Shown: piece after piece, positions 35,597-45,343 of the stretch
Numbering within the stretch: position 1 is the stretch's first letter
Layout: each line of letters starts with the position of its first letter
DNA from: Betaproteobacteria bacterium
Lineage (GTDB): Bacteria > Acidobacteriota > Terriglobia > Acidiferrales > UBA7541
Reading direction: 5' to 3'
NCBI GenBank assembly: GCA_903970165.1
Contig: CAJCHZ010000006.1
Location: 1 to 64,000, forward strand
Length of the DNA stretch: 64,000 nucleotides
Notes under the pieces: model-generated
What the model saw: only the letters and a program-made list of their open reading frames with translations
What the model was told of the DNA's origin: nothing
The model's database searches: none
Made by a program: the position numbers and the translations under genes

Positions 35597-37477
35597 GTGA
35601 GCACAACTTCGCAACCCGACGAGGTTCCGTACGCGGAGACTGCCTCCGCCAGTCCCGCACAAGAACACGGCTGGCGCCGCGTCGCTTTTTTAGCGGTCCT
35701 GCTGGGACTTGGCACGGCGGCGGTGTACGCTCCGGCCATGCGAAATGGGTTCGTCAACGTGGACGATCCGGAATACGTAACGCGCAATCCTTACATCCTC
35801 GGCGGACTGACGCGCGCGGACGTTCATTGGGCGCTCGGCGTGAACTATCCCTCCTCGAATTGGCATCCGCTGACCTGGTTTTCGCACATGCTGGACGTTC
35901 AACTCTACGGAAGAAATCCTGCCGGCCATCATTTCACCAACGTGCTCCTCCACATTCTCGCCGTCGTCGTCCTGTTCCTGATTCTCGAGAAGGCGACTGG
36001 GCTCGCGTTGCGCAGTGCGGCGGTCGCCGCTCTGTTCGCAGTCCATCCTCTAAACGTGGAAGCGGTCGCGTGGATTTCCGAGCGCAAATCCGTTCTCTGT
36101 GTTCTATTTTTTCTTCTGGGAATAGCAGCGTATGGCTGGTACGCAAAACAACCAGGCGTTGGCCGTTATCTTTTGGTCGCGTTGTGTTTCTGCCTGGGGA
36201 TCGCTTCCAAAGTGATGGTCATTCCGTTTCCGTTCGCTCTGCTTCTTCTCGATTACTGGCCGCTTGGGCGTCTGCCCGGAACAGAGGCGGATGGAAAACC
36301 GCAGCCTTTTTTCAGATCGCTGGCAGCGCTCGTGATCGAAAAGATTCCGCTTTTTGTGATGGCGGGGGCGGGCGGAGCCGTGACGTTGCTGGTCCACAGC
36401 GGAGAACACGCGCTGACGGCGACGATGCCTTTTGCGTGGCGATTTAAGAACGCGATTTTTTCGTATGTGATTTACCTCGTAAAGTGGGTCGTGCCGGTCG
36501 GCCTCGCGCCATACTATCCACATCCGGAAAACACGCTGTCGTGGGGTATGGTGATCCTCGCGGGCGTCGCGCTATTAGGAATTACATTGCATGTTTGGCG
36601 CTTGCGAAAGCGTAAGTATTTGCTGGTTGGCTGGCTATGGTATCTCGGCACGATGTTGCCGATGATTGGCTTTATTCAGACAGGCCGGCAGGGTATGGCC
36701 GACCGCTTCATGCACATTCCGATGATGGGACTGCTGGTCGCGGCGGTTTGGCTGATTGCAGACGTCGCGACGCAGAAGCATTGGCAAAAAGAAATTACGC
36801 TGGCGATTTTTCTGCTTGCCGCGGCTCCGCTGGCCGCGCTCACCATCAAGCAGATCGGCTACTGGAAAGACAGCCTCACGCTGATGGGCCACACACTGGA
36901 AGTGACACGCAACAATGGATTCGCGGAAAATAATTTTGGCGTCGCACTGATCGAACGCGGCGAGCCACAACTTGCAGCAGAGCACTTCGTTGCAGCGGTT
37001 CGCTATAGCCCTGATCTGGCTTCTGCGCGCTACAATCTCGCCACCTTGCTCCAAAGACAGAATCAGGTGGATGAAGCTGAAAAGCAGTATCGCGCAGCCC
37101 TTGCCCTGTCGAGCGATCGCAGCGAAATCGTGCAATCGCACAACAATCTCGGCGTGTTGTATCTCGGAGAAAACAAACTCGACGCGGCGCAGACGGAATT
37201 CAGCGCTGCCATCGCGCTCGATCCGGGCGCGCAAAACAGTTACATCGGCCGAGGAACCGTGGAGATGCAGACGATGAACGCGGATGCCGCGATTCCAGAT
37301 TTTGCGCGCGCCGCGCAGATAGGACCATCGCCCCTGGCGCTGTATTGGCTCGGGCGCGCGCTGGAGCAAAAAGGGGATGCTCAACAAGCTGTGCGAGCGT
37401 ATACGGAAGCACTGCGGTTGGCCCCAGCAATGGCGGAAGCGCAAGCCCGCCTGAACGCCCTGCGGGCGACTCCCTAG
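35597..37477 (+). CDS. TMTC-like GT-C membrane glycosyltransferase with TPR tail
   Basis: A 626-aa protein with a hydrophobic N-terminal region of about ten helices and C-terminal tetratricopeptide repeats from about residue 440 (SARYNLATLLQRQNQVDEAEKQYRAAL, VQSHNNLGVLYLGENKLDAAQTEF). The N-part has FVNVDDPEYV (an acidic pair after the first helix) and NWHPLTWFSHMLDVQLYG, matching TMTC/DUF1736 proteins, which in animals act as O-mannosyltransferases; bacterial members are largely uncharacterised. GTG start at 35597 agrees with the signal-anchor position. It likely transfers a sugar from a polyprenyl donor to protein or lipid in the periplasm; this is inferred from the fold family and neighbouring glycan genes. 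Confidence 0.86.
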   Translation: MSTTSQPDEVPYAETASASPAQEHGWRRVAFLAVLLGLGTAAVYAPAMRNGFVNVDDPEYVTRNPYILGGLTRADVHWALGVNYPSSNWHPLTWFSHMLDVQLYGRNPAGHHFTNVLLHILAVVVLFLILEKATGLALRSAAVAALFAVHPLNVEAVAWISERKSVLCVLFFLLGIAAYGWYAKQPGVGRYLLVALCFCLGIASKVMVIPFPFALLLLDYWPLGRLPGTEADGKPQPFFRSLAALVIEKIPLFVMAGAGGAVTLLVHSGEHALTATMPFAWRFKNAIFSYVIYLVKWVVPVGLAPYYPHPENTLSWGMVILAGVALLGITLHVWRLRKRKYLLVGWLWYLGTMLPMIGFIQTGRQGMADRFMHIPMMGLLVAAVWLIADVATQKHWQKEITLAIFLLAAAPLAALTIKQIGYWKDSLTLMGHTLEVTRNNGFAENNFGVALIERGEPQLAAEHFVAAVRYSPDLASARYNLATLLQRQNQVDEAEKQYRAALALSSDRSEIVQSHNNLGVLYLGENKLDAAQTEFSAAIALDPGAQNSYIGRGTVEMQTMNADAAIPDFARAAQIGPSPLALYWLGRALEQKGDAQQAVRAYTEALRLAPAMAEAQARLNALRATP

Positions 37478-37557
37478 TGCCCCTCGTCCTGCTGCTGCTT
37501 CCATGGCCACCCAGCACGCTCTTTCAGTCGATGTAGCAGCTCGGGCTCATGCAGCGA

Positions 37558-39204
37558 TCATTTTATTACTTTGGTGAAGGAGATATTGCGGACGCGGCCT
37601 GCGAATAGGTCGCAGCCGATGATCTGGCCTGCGGCGTCGCGGCGGAAAACGATGGCCGTGCCGAAAGGGCCTTCGAATTCGTCACGTATGGTTGGCTGAA
37701 GCTCAGCGGCAGGCTGCCAGCTCGAGGCCAAGGTCAACTTTCCATCCTTCACAGCCAGGCGGTACGTGGCCTCGAGCTCAACGCTGGTGTAGGTGCCCTC
37801 GTACTGAGCGAACTTCTCCTCGGATTCCTTGAGCGGTTCGTAGGATTCAAGAATTTGAGGAACGCTGTCTTGAAGAGACAGCGTAAGCCGCGTCACGGAG
37901 TTTGGGCGATGCTCGACGACGATTTCGGCACGGTCTCCATTGGCGGTGAAATGCGTAGCGTCAGTAGCCTTGAACTGCGTCCCAAAAACATTGAGGCCCT
38001 CCTTCGAGCCTGAGACCAGCACCACAGAATGAGAGTTCAGATCGCGATACCAACCCGTTAAAGCCTGAGAATCGACATTCGCCGCGGGAGAGCTTGCCGG
38101 TTCAGGAGCAAGTTTGTCCGCGAGATAAATATCCGCGACCTGGTTGGCCAGGCGCCGAGGATTGCTGGTGCCCACATTGCACAGAGTGATGACGGAAAAT
38201 TTCTGCTGCGGAAAACGCAGCAGCTCGGTGCGATAGCCGAAGAGAGCGCCACCGTGTTCGACGATGGGAAGGCCGCGATAGGTACTGATCTCGAGGCCAA
38301 GGGCGTACTCGATTTTTTTTCCGTTGTTGAGGACGCCAGGCGTTTGCATCTCCTTCAGCAGAGTGCCTTTGCCTAACTTGTTGTCGTAGAAATTGCGATC
38401 CCATAGGAGCAGGTCTTCGACGCTGCTCATCAGGCCGCCGTCGCCGATTTTGTCGAAGTTCGTGGACCAGTCGATACGGAAGCCGCCATCTTTGCGCGGT
38501 TCGTAGGCGGGCACGCGACCGGGGACTACGACCGAGTGATCGTCATAGAAGCGGGTGTGCGTCATGCCGAGCGGCTTGAAAATATTTTCATCGGCGAATT
38601 GGGAGAGCGGCTTGCCCGTGGCGCGGGGGATGACCACACTCATCAAAAAAAAGTTGGTATTGCTGTAGAGATATTCTTCGCCGGGCTGGTAGTTGAGGGC
38701 TTTCTGGTGCGAGAGAAGATCGAGAAGTTCGGGGGTGGGATGGATGTCTTCGAAATTGCGTCCGGCCAGAAGTAGCAAGCCGAGAATGTCGCGGAAACCG
38801 CTGGTTTGATGGAGCATTTCGCGGAGCGTGATGGGCTTCCCGTAGGAGGGGATCTCCGGGACGTACTTGCGTACGTCGTCGTCGAGGGAAAGGTAGCCTT
38901 GTTCGGCGGCGAGGACGACGCTGGCGGCGGTGAATTGCTTGGAGACGCTGCCCATGTAGAAGACGGATTGCGGCGTGAGAGAGACACCCAGTTCGAGGCT
39001 GGCCGTGCCGTAGCCCTTCTTGTAGATGAAATTGCCGTCGCGGACTACGCCCAGGGCGCAGCCAGGGGAGTCGGGCTTGTCGAATTGGGCGAAGACTTGG
39101 TCGACTTTGCGCTCGATGCCTGGGTCTTGCTGGGTGAAGGAGGGATCGGCTGCGAGCGAGATGACGGCGAGGAAGAGTATTGCGGCGCGGCGGAACGGTT
39201 TCAT
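37558..39204 (-). CDS. Secreted serine hydrolase, class C beta-lactamase/PBP-like
   Basis: A 548-aa serine hydrolase. Residues 1-25 form a signal peptide (MKPFRRAAILFLAVISLAA). The catalytic SxxK is Ser86-Val-Ser-Lys89 in YMGSVSKQFTAASVV; the second motif is YSN (in EEYLYSNTNFF); the third, usually KTG, appears as HGG in VEHGGALFGYR. These features match AmpC/DD-peptidase-like esterases (PF00144). The C-terminal third is a lipocalin-like beta domain common in these enzymes. Substrate is unknown; peptides, esters or lactams are all possible. It is separated from the kinase gene by a gap that contains the 99-bp repeat. Confidence 0.9.
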   Translation of the reverse strand: MKPFRRAAILFLAVISLAADPSFTQQDPGIERKVDQVFAQFDKPDSPGCALGVVRDGNFIYKKGYGTASLELGVSLTPQSVFYMGSVSKQFTAASVVLAAEQGYLSLDDDVRKYVPEIPSYGKPITLREMLHQTSGFRDILGLLLLAGRNFEDIHPTPELLDLLSHQKALNYQPGEEYLYSNTNFFLMSVVIPRATGKPLSQFADENIFKPLGMTHTRFYDDHSVVVPGRVPAYEPRKDGGFRIDWSTNFDKIGDGGLMSSVEDLLLWDRNFYDNKLGKGTLLKEMQTPGVLNNGKKIEYALGLEISTYRGLPIVEHGGALFGYRTELLRFPQQKFSVITLCNVGTSNPRRLANQVADIYLADKLAPEPASSPAANVDSQALTGWYRDLNSHSVVLVSGSKEGLNVFGTQFKATDATHFTANGDRAEIVVEHRPNSVTRLTLSLQDSVPQILESYEPLKESEEKFAQYEGTYTSVELEATYRLAVKDGKLTLASSWQPAAELQPTIRDEFEGPFGTAIVFRRDAAGQIIGCDLFAGRVRNISFTKVIK

Positions 39205-39305
39205 GGATGGGCCCTCCCGAGGTTATGAGTTAGGCGGTGGAGAGTATCATGACTGGGCTCACGCGAGAGTAGTTCGCTAGATTGAGACTTCAGGGATCCC
39301 CGTCC

Positions 39306-39404
39306 TTTTGTAAGTGTTGCATCTAAAGGACTTAGATTCCTTGTAAACCCCTTATAATCAACACTTGCAGACTCTCCTTTAAGTGTTGATTACAAAAGGG
39401 TTAG
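39306..39404 (-). repeat. 99-bp MITE-like/structured repeat, copy 2
   Basis: This is the second copy of the element at 15554-15652, inverted relative to it. The minus strand shows terminal inverted repeats CCTTTTGTAA and TTACAAAAGG, an internal 12-bp stem (TGTAATCAACAC with GTGTTGATTATA) and a small hairpin ATCTAA/TTAGAT. Base changes between copies keep the first stem paired (T·G in one copy, G·T in the other). It lies in the 323-base gap between the kinase and serine hydrolase genes, about 124 bases past the kinase stop. The remainder of that gap holds the hairpin at 39482-39502 and nothing else recognised. Confidence 0.75.
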
Positions 39405-39481
39405 CTGCACTGTACGGCTTCGCTTTTAAGTTGTATGTGCCCTGCCCCAACGCGACCGCGCGCCTGCGCCAACGCAAACCC

Positions 39482-39502
39482 GCACAGGCGAAATGCCTGT
39501 GC
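39482..39502 (-). terminator. Hairpin downstream of the kinase gene
   Basis: GCACAGGC-GAAAT-GCCTGTGC forms a perfect 8-bp stem with a 5-base loop, 25 bases past the kinase stop on the minus strand. GGGTTT follows rather than a long T-run, so it is a moderate terminator candidate. Confidence 0.5.
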
Positions 39503-39527
39503 TACATGAATGCAAAAACGCCAGGAA

Positions 39528-42470
39528 CTATCGAAGGTTGCCGTATTCCATTTTGGCTTGTTGGAGGATAGGGATGTCGGGATCGGCGTCTTTCCAGAGG
39601 GTGAGGAAGTCCCGGTAGGCGACTTTGGCTTTAGAGTTGTCGCCCTGCAAGGTATAGGCGCGGGCCAGGCCTAAGTGGGCCAGGGCGCCAATGGGTTCGT
39701 TGAAGACTACGCCGGGCCAAGCAAGGATTTTCTGAAACTCGGCGGCTGCTTGCGGGGCAAGTCGAACGGCAAGGAATGCCTGGCCGCGAACGTAGACGGG
39801 AAACAAGTTGGTGCAGAAAGTGTCACTGCCGGTAACTCCCAGTTCATAGGGTGAGGCATCGGCGAGGATCTCGACGGCCCTCAGTCCGTTGTTCGGTGCA
39901 TTGAGGGCGAGCTGGGCGCGGAGCGTTGGCAGATAGTTCAGTCGAACAACGGTGTCCTCGGGAAAACGCTTCTCTAAGTCGGCGGTGAGCGCTGCGGCGC
40001 TTGCGGTATCGCCGCTGAAGGCGTGCGCTAAGGCAGCGACAAACTGGGAATCGCGTCCATCCGAATGAGAAAGAGGGCTGACGAGACGCTTCTGAGCTTC
40101 GGCACGGTTTCCGAAGAGGGCTTCCCAAAGAGCGGCGCCGGATTCATAGCCGGCAGCGAGTTCCCTTTCATTAGCAATTACGGCAGAGTCCGCCGCTTGC
40201 CGCGATAAATGGCGAGCGATTGCAAGCTGGCCGGCGAAGGCGGCAGAGCTGGCTTCGAGATAGAGCATGACGTTTTCTTTGCCGGGCTTACCCGTCGCCC
40301 AGGCGACCTGTTGGGCCATTCCCGGCTCGTCCTTCTTTAGGAAAGCGAGCTGGTAGAGATCGAAATGGAGCTGCGGGATATCGAGAGTTTTTTGAATGGC
40401 ATCATCGGCGACAGAGCGGGCCTCGCCGAGACGATTGAGATGGATGTAGCCACTCATCAGATTGGCGAGACTGAGGCCGTCGAGCGGACTAATGCGGACT
40501 GCGTCTCGAGTTTCAGCGAGGGATTTGTCGTACTGGCCGAGGGTTTTGTATAGCTCACCCAAATTGTTATGAGCAACGCCCTCGCGGGGATAGAGCTGGC
40601 CCCAAAGATCATAAACCTGGCGTGCCTTCTCAAGATCGCCCGTAGCGAAGTGATCGTAGTGGGATTCGATGTAGAACTTTTCCCATTCGCTGACGCGGCC
40701 GCGAAGTTCGTAGGCTTTTCTGGTGTTTTCCGCAGCGAGATTTTTTTCGCCGAGGTTGCTATAGGTAGTGCCGAGGATGCTATAAGCCATGGCAAATTTT
40801 GGGTCAAGCTCGACGGCATGCTTGAAGAGCTGGACGGCGGCGGTGTAGTCAGCACGGGCTTGCAGGGCCTTTCTCCCCAAACTGTAGGCCTGGAGAGCTT
40901 CGAGAGAGGGCGTCGTTGCTTGTTCGATGGGTGTGTCGAGTTTCTGGACTGTCTTAAGGGATTCGCCGAGTTTTTCACGCAAATTGGTGGAGGCCTGGTC
41001 CAACGCTTTGAGGACGTTTTCTTTGCCGTTAGCGGCGACTTGTTCCTGCGCGAGGTAATCGCCGGTCTGGCAGTTCACGGCGTTGACGCCGATGACGTAC
41101 TGATTGCCCATGTTGGAGATGGAGCCGCTGAGGTAGGCCCTGCTGCCAGTGCGTTGGCAGAGATCGGCAGCGATGGAGGGCGAGATTTTGCTGTCCAGGG
41201 GTTTGCCCATCAGGCGCAGCGTTTGCTGAATGCGTTGTTCGGAGACGAGGCTTAAGAAGGGAGATTGCTGCAACTGAGAGGCGAGGCCCTGACGTAGTGT
41301 GTCGTCAAAGATGGGATCGCCGGATTTGTTGACAAAGTCGGTGAGGAGAAGGGTGTCCGTTTCGCCGAGGGCGTGAGCATGGCGTGTGCTGTAGAACCAA
41401 GCGATGATGGCCAGAATGGCGATAAGAGATGCTGATACGGCAGCCACGGCTTGCCAACGGAAGCGAGGACGTGGAGCAATGGTTGAGACATCGGAACTGA
41501 CTGGTGGAATGGCCGCTCGGGTAGCTGCCGGAACGGCAGGCGACGAACTGGGGGCGAAGGAAAGTATCTGGCCAGAGTCCGAGACGCGCTTGAGCTGAAG
41601 CAAATCAGAACGGACGGCGGCGGCCGTTTTATACCGGCGGTCTATTTCTTTTTCGAGGCACCTGTTGATGATTTCTTCGAGGGGCGGAGGGACTTGCGGA
41701 TTCAGCGTGCGAGGTGCCGCGGGAGTGCGCGTGAGGATGGATTCGATAATGGCGCCGGTGGTTTTTCCGCCGAAGGCCTGGCGGCCGGTGGCCATCTCGT
41801 AGAGGAGCAGGCCCAGAGCGAAGATGTCAGCACGAGAGTCCAGGTCATCGCCGCGGACTTGCTCCGGAGACATATAGGAAGGAGTGCCGCTGATGACGCC
41901 GACAACGGAGATGGGATCGGGCGAGATGGAATCTGGGGCAACGGGATTAGAGCCGGTGTTGGTAGAAGATTCTTCAGCGCCCAACGGAAGCGCGATTTTC
42001 GGAACAAGTTTTGCGAGGCCGAAATCGAGCACTTTGGCTTGCCCGCGTTTGGTGACGAAGACGTTGGAGGGCTTGATGTCGCGATGGATGATGCCTAGGG
42101 CGTGAGCTACGTCGAGCGCGTCGGCAATTTGGATGCCGAGATCGAGAAGTTCCTCGAGCGCGAGCGGCTGGCCGTGGATATGTTGGCGCAGTGTTTGGCC
42201 GTCGATGAATTCCATGGCGATGAATGGCTGATGATCCTGCTCACCAATGTCGTAGATGGTGCAGATGCCGGGGTGGTTGAGGGCGGAGGCGGCGTGGGCT
42301 TCGCGGCGAAAACGTTCAAGGGCGTGCGAATCGTGCGCCATGTCCGCAGGGAGAAATTTCAGGGCGACGAAGCGGTCGAGGCGGGTGTCCGTGGCTTTGT
42401 AGACTTCACCCATTCCTCCGGCGCCGAGTTTCTCGATGACGTGGAAGTGAGCAATGGTGCGGTCAATCAT
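39528..42470 (-). CDS. PknB-type Ser/Thr protein kinase with transmembrane helix and TPR domain
   Basis: A 980-aa Hanks-type kinase. The catalytic domain (about 10-290) has the Gly-rich loop GAGGMGEVYKA, ALKFL (Lys38), IIHRDIKPSN (Asp131), VLDFGLAK (Asp149) and SYMSPEQVRGDDLDSRADIF. A transmembrane helix lies at about 339-361 (WQAVAAVSASLIAILAIIAWFY). The outer part holds a FlgO-like segment (LTDFVNKSGDPIFDDTLRQGLASQL) and then many TPRs (about 540-980). This architecture is frequent in Acidobacteriota; the extracytoplasmic TPR region probably senses a protein or peptide. A small Cys-rich gene lies 35 bases upstream and is likely in the same transcript. Confidence 0.95.
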   Translation of the reverse strand: MIDRTIAHFHVIEKLGAGGMGEVYKATDTRLDRFVALKFLPADMAHDSHALERFRREAHAASALNHPGICTIYDIGEQDHQPFIAMEFIDGQTLRQHIHGQPLALEELLDLGIQIADALDVAHALGIIHRDIKPSNVFVTKRGQAKVLDFGLAKLVPKIALPLGAEESSTNTGSNPVAPDSISPDPISVVGVISGTPSYMSPEQVRGDDLDSRADIFALGLLLYEMATGRQAFGGKTTGAIIESILTRTPAAPRTLNPQVPPPLEEIINRCLEKEIDRRYKTAAAVRSDLLQLKRVSDSGQILSFAPSSSPAVPAATRAAIPPVSSDVSTIAPRPRFRWQAVAAVSASLIAILAIIAWFYSTRHAHALGETDTLLLTDFVNKSGDPIFDDTLRQGLASQLQQSPFLSLVSEQRIQQTLRLMGKPLDSKISPSIAADLCQRTGSRAYLSGSISNMGNQYVIGVNAVNCQTGDYLAQEQVAANGKENVLKALDQASTNLREKLGESLKTVQKLDTPIEQATTPSLEALQAYSLGRKALQARADYTAAVQLFKHAVELDPKFAMAYSILGTTYSNLGEKNLAAENTRKAYELRGRVSEWEKFYIESHYDHFATGDLEKARQVYDLWGQLYPREGVAHNNLGELYKTLGQYDKSLAETRDAVRISPLDGLSLANLMSGYIHLNRLGEARSVADDAIQKTLDIPQLHFDLYQLAFLKKDEPGMAQQVAWATGKPGKENVMLYLEASSAAFAGQLAIARHLSRQAADSAVIANERELAAGYESGAALWEALFGNRAEAQKRLVSPLSHSDGRDSQFVAALAHAFSGDTASAAALTADLEKRFPEDTVVRLNYLPTLRAQLALNAPNNGLRAVEILADASPYELGVTGSDTFCTNLFPVYVRGQAFLAVRLAPQAAAEFQKILAWPGVVFNEPIGALAHLGLARAYTLQGDNSKAKVAYRDFLTLWKDADPDIPILQQAKMEYGNLR

Positions 42471-42505
42471 GAATGATCCCGCGCGTCAGATGGAGGCGAT
42501 GCGGT

Positions 42506-42787
42506 TCACAGGGTTTGATCGCTCAGAGCGGCGTCTCCGTCTACTTTGCGGCGCGTCTCTTTCGGCGGCTTCGGAGAGCCCAAAAGGCTGAGTACGCGGG
42601 CACCTTCTCCATAAGCGCTCAAGTCAGCGACGTGCTCAAGCTCAAAGGTGACGTTTTTGTTGCAGGAGGTGCAGACCATGGAGCCGTAAGCGGTGCCGTC
42701 TTTCTGGAGGAAGACGTTGTAGCGCATGACCCGTTCGCAACAGACTGGAACCCAGACGTTCGCGACTTTCGAAGAATCTGTATCCAC
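42506..42787 (-). CDS. Small Cys-rich (zinc ribbon-like) protein
   Basis: A 93-aa protein of unknown function. It has VCCERVMRYNVF followed by MVCTSCNKNVTFELEHV, giving a Cys-Cys plus CxxC arrangement consistent with one zinc site. The C-terminus is basic and disordered-looking (PKPPKETRRKVDGD). GTG start at 42787. It lies 35 bases upstream of the kinase start on the same strand and diverges from glyA, so it may be co-transcribed with the kinase. Coding status is supported by the motif pattern and context, not by a recognised family. Confidence 0.6.
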   Translation of the reverse strand: MDTDSSKVANVWVPVCCERVMRYNVFLQKDGTAYGSMVCTSCNKNVTFELEHVADLSAYGEGARVLSLLGSPKPPKETRRKVDGDAALSDQTL

Positions 42788-42928
42788 GAGCCACCTGTCC
42801 GCGTTAGGTTGCGGGGATTATACACTGAAAAAGCGCGGCTCGAGGGTGGACGAATGGGGGCGAAGGGTTTCGCGGAATTGGGCGGACGGAGTAAGATATT
42901 TTGCCATTGAAGGGACAGGACGGAACAG

Positions 42929-44233
42929 ATGACTACTGAAGCCAACGAAAGAATGCAGCGGCCGCTCGAGGTGGTGGACCCGGCGATTGCGGAGATATTG
43001 CGCGAAGAGGCGCAGCGGGAGGCTACCGGGTTAGAGTTGATTCCATCAGAGAACCTTGTTTCCGAAGCGGTGCTGGAGGCGATGGGGTCGATTTTTACGA
43101 ACAAATACGCGGAGGGGTATCCAGGGAAGCGCTATTACGGCGGGTGCGAGTACGCGGATAGAGTGGAGCAGTTGGCGATTGACCGGGCGAAGGAATTGTT
43201 TGGGGCAGAACATGCCAACGTGCAGGCGCATTCGGGGACTTCGGCGAATGTCGCCGTGTATATGTCCACCTTGCAAAAGGATGACGTGGTTTTGGGAATG
43301 AATTTGTCGCATGGCGGGCATTTGACGCATGGGCACCCCTTGAATTTCTCGGGGCGGATGTACAAGTTTGTGGCGTATGGCGTGAAGAAAGAGGACGAAC
43401 GGATTGATTACGAAGAGATTGAGAAGCTGGCGCTGGAACACAAGCCGAAGATGATTGTGGCGGGCGCGAGCGCGTACGCACGGATTATTGATTTTGAGCG
43501 GATTGGGAAGGCAGCGAAGTCGGTAGGGGCGCTGTTTTTTGTGGATATGGCGCATATTGCGGGGTTGGTGGCGGCAGGAGTGCATCCAAGTCCTGTGCCG
43601 CACGCGGACATTGTTTCTACAACGACGCACAAAACTTTGCGTGGGCCGCGCGGCGGGCTGGTGCTTTGCAAGGCGGCGTTTGCGAAGGAGTTGGACAAGC
43701 TGACTTTTCCTGGGACGCAGGGCGGGCCTTTGGTGCATACGATTGCGGCGAAGGCGGTGTGTTTGAAGGAAGCGATGGAACCGAGCTTTAAGGAATATCA
43801 GAAGCAGGTTGTGGCGAATGCGAAGGCGCTGGCGGCGGCCGTTGCAAAGGGTGGATTCCGGATTGTGACGGGCGGAACAGACAACCACGTGTTCTTGATT
43901 GAGGTACATTCACGCGGGATTACCGGCAGCGACGCGGAAAAGGCGCTGGACCGCGCAGGGATCACCGTGAACAAAAATTCGATTCCGTTTGATCCGCTGC
44001 CGCCGATGAAGGGCGGAGGGATACGGCTGGGAAGTCCTTCCGTCACGACGAGGGGGATGCGCGAAGCGGAGATGGAGCAGATCGGCGCATGGATTGGCGA
44101 AATTCTTTCGAAGCTCGGCGACACAGAGACGGAACAAAGAGTGCGAAAACAGGTTGCCGAGCTGGCGGGCCGCTTCCCAATTTATGAATCGCGCGTGCGG
44201 GGGACTTTTCGCGCGGAACATGCTCGCGTGTGA
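42929..44233 (+). CDS. glyA: Serine hydroxymethyltransferase
   Basis: A 434-aa PLP enzyme that interconverts serine and glycine with tetrahydrofolate as one-carbon carrier. The Schiff-base lysine is Lys235 in [14 protein letters not shown]. Other family segments are [44 protein letters not shown] and the C-terminal [15 protein letters not shown] start at 42929, preceded by a purine-rich GGACGGA. The length fits the family. The DUF2252 gene follows after 6 bases and is likely co-transcribed. Confidence 0.98.
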   Translation: MTTEANERMQRPLEVVDPAIAEILREEAQREATGLELIPSENLVSEAVLEAMGSIFTNKYAEGYPGKRYYGGCEYADRVEQLAIDRAKELFGAEHANVQAHSGTSANVAVYMSTLQKDDVVLGMNLSHGGHLTHGHPLNFSGRMYKFVAYGVKKEDERIDYEEIEKLALEHKPKMIVAGASAYARIIDFERIGKAAKSVGALFFVDMAHIAGLVAAGVHPSPVPHADIVSTTTHKTLRGPRGGLVLCKAAFAKELDKLTFPGTQGGPLVHTIAAKAVCLKEAMEPSFKEYQKQVVANAKALAAAVAKGGFRIVTGGTDNHVFLIEVHSRGITGSDAEKALDRAGITVNKNSIPFDPLPPMKGGGIRLGSPSVTTRGMREAEMEQIGAWIGEILSKLGDTETEQRVRKQVAELAGRFPIYESRVRGTFRAEHARV

Positions 44234-44239
44234 GCTGAG

Positions 44240-45343
44240 ATGAAAACGAAGGTTCCCGGAATTATCGAGTCGACGTTTGCCTTTGAGAAGTGGCTTGGGG
44301 CGCAACTGCCAATCCTGCGGCAGGACCTGCGACTCAAACACCAGTTCATGGCGCAGGCAGCCTTCCCTTTCTTTCGCGCGACATTTTACCGCTGGCTGCA
44401 GCTGTGGCCGGAGATTTGCAGCGAGCCAGCGAAGGCGCCGAGGGTGCTGGCTGTCGGCGATTTGCACATTGAAAATTTTGGGACGTGGCGGGACCTCGAG
44501 GGGCGGCTGATTTGGGGAGTGAACGACCTGGATGAAGTGTTTCCTTCGCCTTATACGATTGATTTAGTGCGGCTGACGACGAGCACTTATCTGGCGATCG
44601 CGGGAGAGCACCTCTCGCTGGCGAGGCGCGAGGCTTCGGAGGCCATTGAGGAAGGCTATCGCGACGCGCTGGCGGCGGGAGGCAAAGCATTCATCCTGGC
44701 GGAAGATCATCAATGGCTGAGGCAGGTGGCACTGAGCAAGCTGCGCGACCCGGTGCACTTCTGGGACCGGTTGACGCACTTGCCGCCGTTCACCGCGAAG
44801 CCGCCCAAGGAAGTGCGGGACTTGCTGGAAGAATCGCTGCCGCCCAAGAGTCTGTATCAGTTGAAAAAGCGCATTGCGGGACTGGGGAGTTTGGGGCACC
44901 CGAGGATTCTGGCGCTGTCTTCTTCGGGAGGCGCGTACATTGCACGGGAAGCAAAGGCGATTCGGCCTTCGGCATCGGCCTGGAACAAGAATGAATCATC
45001 CGGCGTGATGTACGGAGCGAAGCTGGCAGGGTGTTGTTTGCGCGTGCAGGATCCGTTCGTGAAATTCCACGGGCGATGGCTGGTGCGGCGGCTGGCGCCG
45101 GACTGTTCGCGGATTGAATTGGCATCGCTGACGGCGGAGCGCGACGAGGCGCGGCTGCTTTACGCGATGGGCTGGGAAACCGCCAACATGCACTTCGGCT
45201 CGGCACAAATGGTGCCGCAGATCAAGCGCGATCTGGCGCAGAGGAAAGGGCGCTGGTTGCACAAGGCGGCGAAAGCGATGTGCAAAGCGACTATGGCGGA
45301 TTGGGAAGACTGGAAAAAAGGCTGGAAGAAGCTGACGAAGTGA
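44240..45343 (+). CDS. DUF2252 family protein (kinase-like fold)
   Basis: A 367-aa DUF2252 protein, a family with an APH/protein-kinase-like fold and no settled function. Characteristic motifs: GDLHIENFGTWRD (73-85, catalytic-loop-like His-x-Glu-Asn), NDLDEVFPSPYTIDLVRL (95-112, metal-binding-like Asp/Glu) and GVMYGAKLAGCCLRVQDPF in the C-half. ATG at 44240, six bases after the glyA stop, implying a shared operon. Whether it phosphorylates anything is unknown. Confidence 0.88.
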   Translation: MKTKVPGIIESTFAFEKWLGAQLPILRQDLRLKHQFMAQAAFPFFRATFYRWLQLWPEICSEPAKAPRVLAVGDLHIENFGTWRDLEGRLIWGVNDLDEVFPSPYTIDLVRLTTSTYLAIAGEHLSLARREASEAIEEGYRDALAAGGKAFILAEDHQWLRQVALSKLRDPVHFWDRLTHLPPFTAKPPKEVRDLLEESLPPKSLYQLKKRIAGLGSLGHPRILALSSSGGAYIAREAKAIRPSASAWNKNESSGVMYGAKLAGCCLRVQDPFVKFHGRWLVRRLAPDCSRIELASLTAERDEARLLYAMGWETANMHFGSAQMVPQIKRDLAQRKGRWLHKAAKAMCKATMADWEDWKKGWKKLTK

